This document shows positions 6,009 through 6,737 of a stretch of 6,737 bases of DNA, piece after piece. Position numbers and translations under genes: made by a program. Each line of letters opens with the position of its first letter. Position 1 is the stretch's first letter. The notes under the pieces were generated by a model. The model was not told the origin of the DNA. It ran no database searches and saw nothing but the letters and a program-made list of their open reading frames with translations. This stretch comes from JBFIHZ01 sp041601535 (GTDB taxonomy: Bacteria; Pseudomonadota; Gammaproteobacteria; Xanthomonadales; SZUA-36), in assembly GCA_041601535.1 (NCBI GenBank), contig JBFIHZ010000236.1, positions 1-6,737 on the forward strand. Reading direction: 5' to 3'.

Positions 6009-6737
6009 ATGATGCTATTGAATCAACCCCTGCCAGCAGACAGCCAGCAGCTGGCCGAACATTACCGGCGCTGCGCCACCGAGGGCATGGTGTTTCATGG
6101 CGAAGTGTGCAGCGAGCGCTATGGCATGGCCGAGACGTTTGATCCGCGGTGGCGGGTGGCAGCGCTGTGCTGGTGTACCGGGGGAACGGAGCATTATGGA
6201 CTTCCCGGCGGGCGCGGCATCAACCTGAAAGCCGGCGCGGCGCTCGCCCTGGGCGAAACGCAGCGTTACGCCTACCAGGCCCGGGGAGTCACACCTTTTG
6301 CCAGCAGCATGATTGTTTTTCCAGCGCATATGACCCGCACCCTGAGCCGGCCGCTGTGCCTGCAGGATAACCCTGATTCCACACCGCCTGAGGGGACGGA
6401 CGCACCCTTGATAGAAACCCGCCTGTTCCAGCCGGGGCCGCAACTGATGGCCCGCATGAACCGGCTGGCGGCCGCGTGCACCCGTGCACATCCCCGCAAC
6501 GCGGTGGCAGCCGCTGCACGGCAGGATGAACTGGAAGAGCAAGCCGCACTGGTGGCAGGTGAATTGTTTGCTGAGCAGCAAGGCTGGCGCAGACAACTGG
6601 CGCGGCTTGGCGCGGTCAAGGCATCCACCCGCCAGGAACTGGCGCGGCGGCTGGGCTGGGCAGTTAGCCGGATGCACGAGGCGTACGACCAACCCGGACT
6701 GACCCTGTCCGACCTGGCCAGTGAGGCCTGCATGGCA
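6009..6737 (+). CDS. AraC-family transcriptional regulator, C-terminus cut by window edge
   Basis: The frame is open for 243 codons from ATG at 6009 to the right edge, after an in-frame stop at 5958. Residues 1 to about 120 look like a cupin-like sensor domain, with a beta-rich stretch ending in MIVFPAHMTRTL (101-112). A helical part rich in Ala, Arg and Glu (about 140-200) follows. The DNA-binding domain begins at STRQELARRLGWAVSRMHEAY (206-226), matching the first helix region of AraC/XylS domains. LTLSDLASEACMA (231-243) is the first helix-turn-helix, where the family has LsLxxLAxxAxlSpxhF. The window ends just before the rest of that motif and the second helix-turn-helix, so roughly 50-70 residues are missing. 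The effector is not predictable. Start could be 6009 or the adjacent ATG at 6012; AGG at 6003-6005 fits the second slightly better by spacing. It is divergent from the TPR/DUF1579 gene, a common layout for a regulator and its target. Confidence 0.85.
   Translation, partial: MMLLNQPLPADSQQLAEHYRRCATEGMVFHGEVCSERYGMAETFDPRWRVAALCWCTGGTEHYGLPGGRGINLKAGAALALGETQRYAYQARGVTPFASSMIVFPAHMTRTLSRPLCLQDNPDSTPPEGTDAPLIETRLFQPGPQLMARMNRLAAACTRAHPRNAVAAAARQDELEEQAALVAGELFAEQQGWRRQLARLGAVKASTRQELARRLGWAVSRMHEAYDQPGLTLSDLASEACMA

Noticed and set aside
6015..6692. Minus-strand open frame (225 codons) opposite the AraC-type regulator
   Set aside because: The plus-strand frame carries AraC-type DNA-binding sequence; the antisense product is Arg/Pro/Cys-rich without motifs.

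Overview
The window is GC-rich (visibly around 60%) and densely packed with short intergenic gaps. A typical signal peptide, an AraC-type regulator and the protein families present suggest a Gram-negative proteobacterium. No rRNA, tRNA, phage or IS marker is present, so a finer placement is not supported.

Left part (1-1958): the 5' part of a glycosyltransferase resembling the Anp1/Mnn9 family (GT62) runs off the left edge on the minus strand. It diverges from a complete FAD-dependent oxidoreductase of the amino-oxidase / UDP-galactopyranose-mutase-like type on the plus strand. A short AT-richer stretch between them is the likely divergent promoter.

Middle part (1987-5809): three minus-strand genes are read in the order 5809 to 1987 with gaps of 73 and 60 bases, which is compatible with one operon. 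First is a secreted protein joining an N-terminal TPR region to a C-terminal DUF1579-like domain. Second is a luciferase-like (LLM class) flavin/F420-dependent oxidoreductase. Third is a large multi-pass membrane protein with C-terminal TPRs that resembles the TMTC-type GT-C mannosyltransferases. The last gene converges with the FAD oxidoreductase gene, with only 28 bases between them.

Right part (5810-6737): a 199-base divergent intergenic region holds a good ribosome binding site for the TPR/DUF1579 gene and a perfect 13-base AT-rich palindrome in front of an AraC-family regulator. That regulator runs off the right edge part-way through its DNA-binding domain.

The theme I infer is extracytoplasmic glycosylation or cell-surface glycan metabolism. 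Two glycosyltransferase-type proteins (GT62-like and TMTC-like), both from families best known in eukaryotic secretory-pathway mannosylation, flank an FAD enzyme related to sugar-nucleotide mutases. The LLM oxidoreductase, the TPR/DUF1579 protein and the AraC regulator have no demonstrated link to that theme. I found no CRISPR array, mobile element or defence system. The more unusual observations are the pairing of these glycosylation families, two mutually exclusive hairpins around the TMTC-like start codon, a perfect GC hairpin early in the LLM gene, and the palindrome upstream of the regulator.
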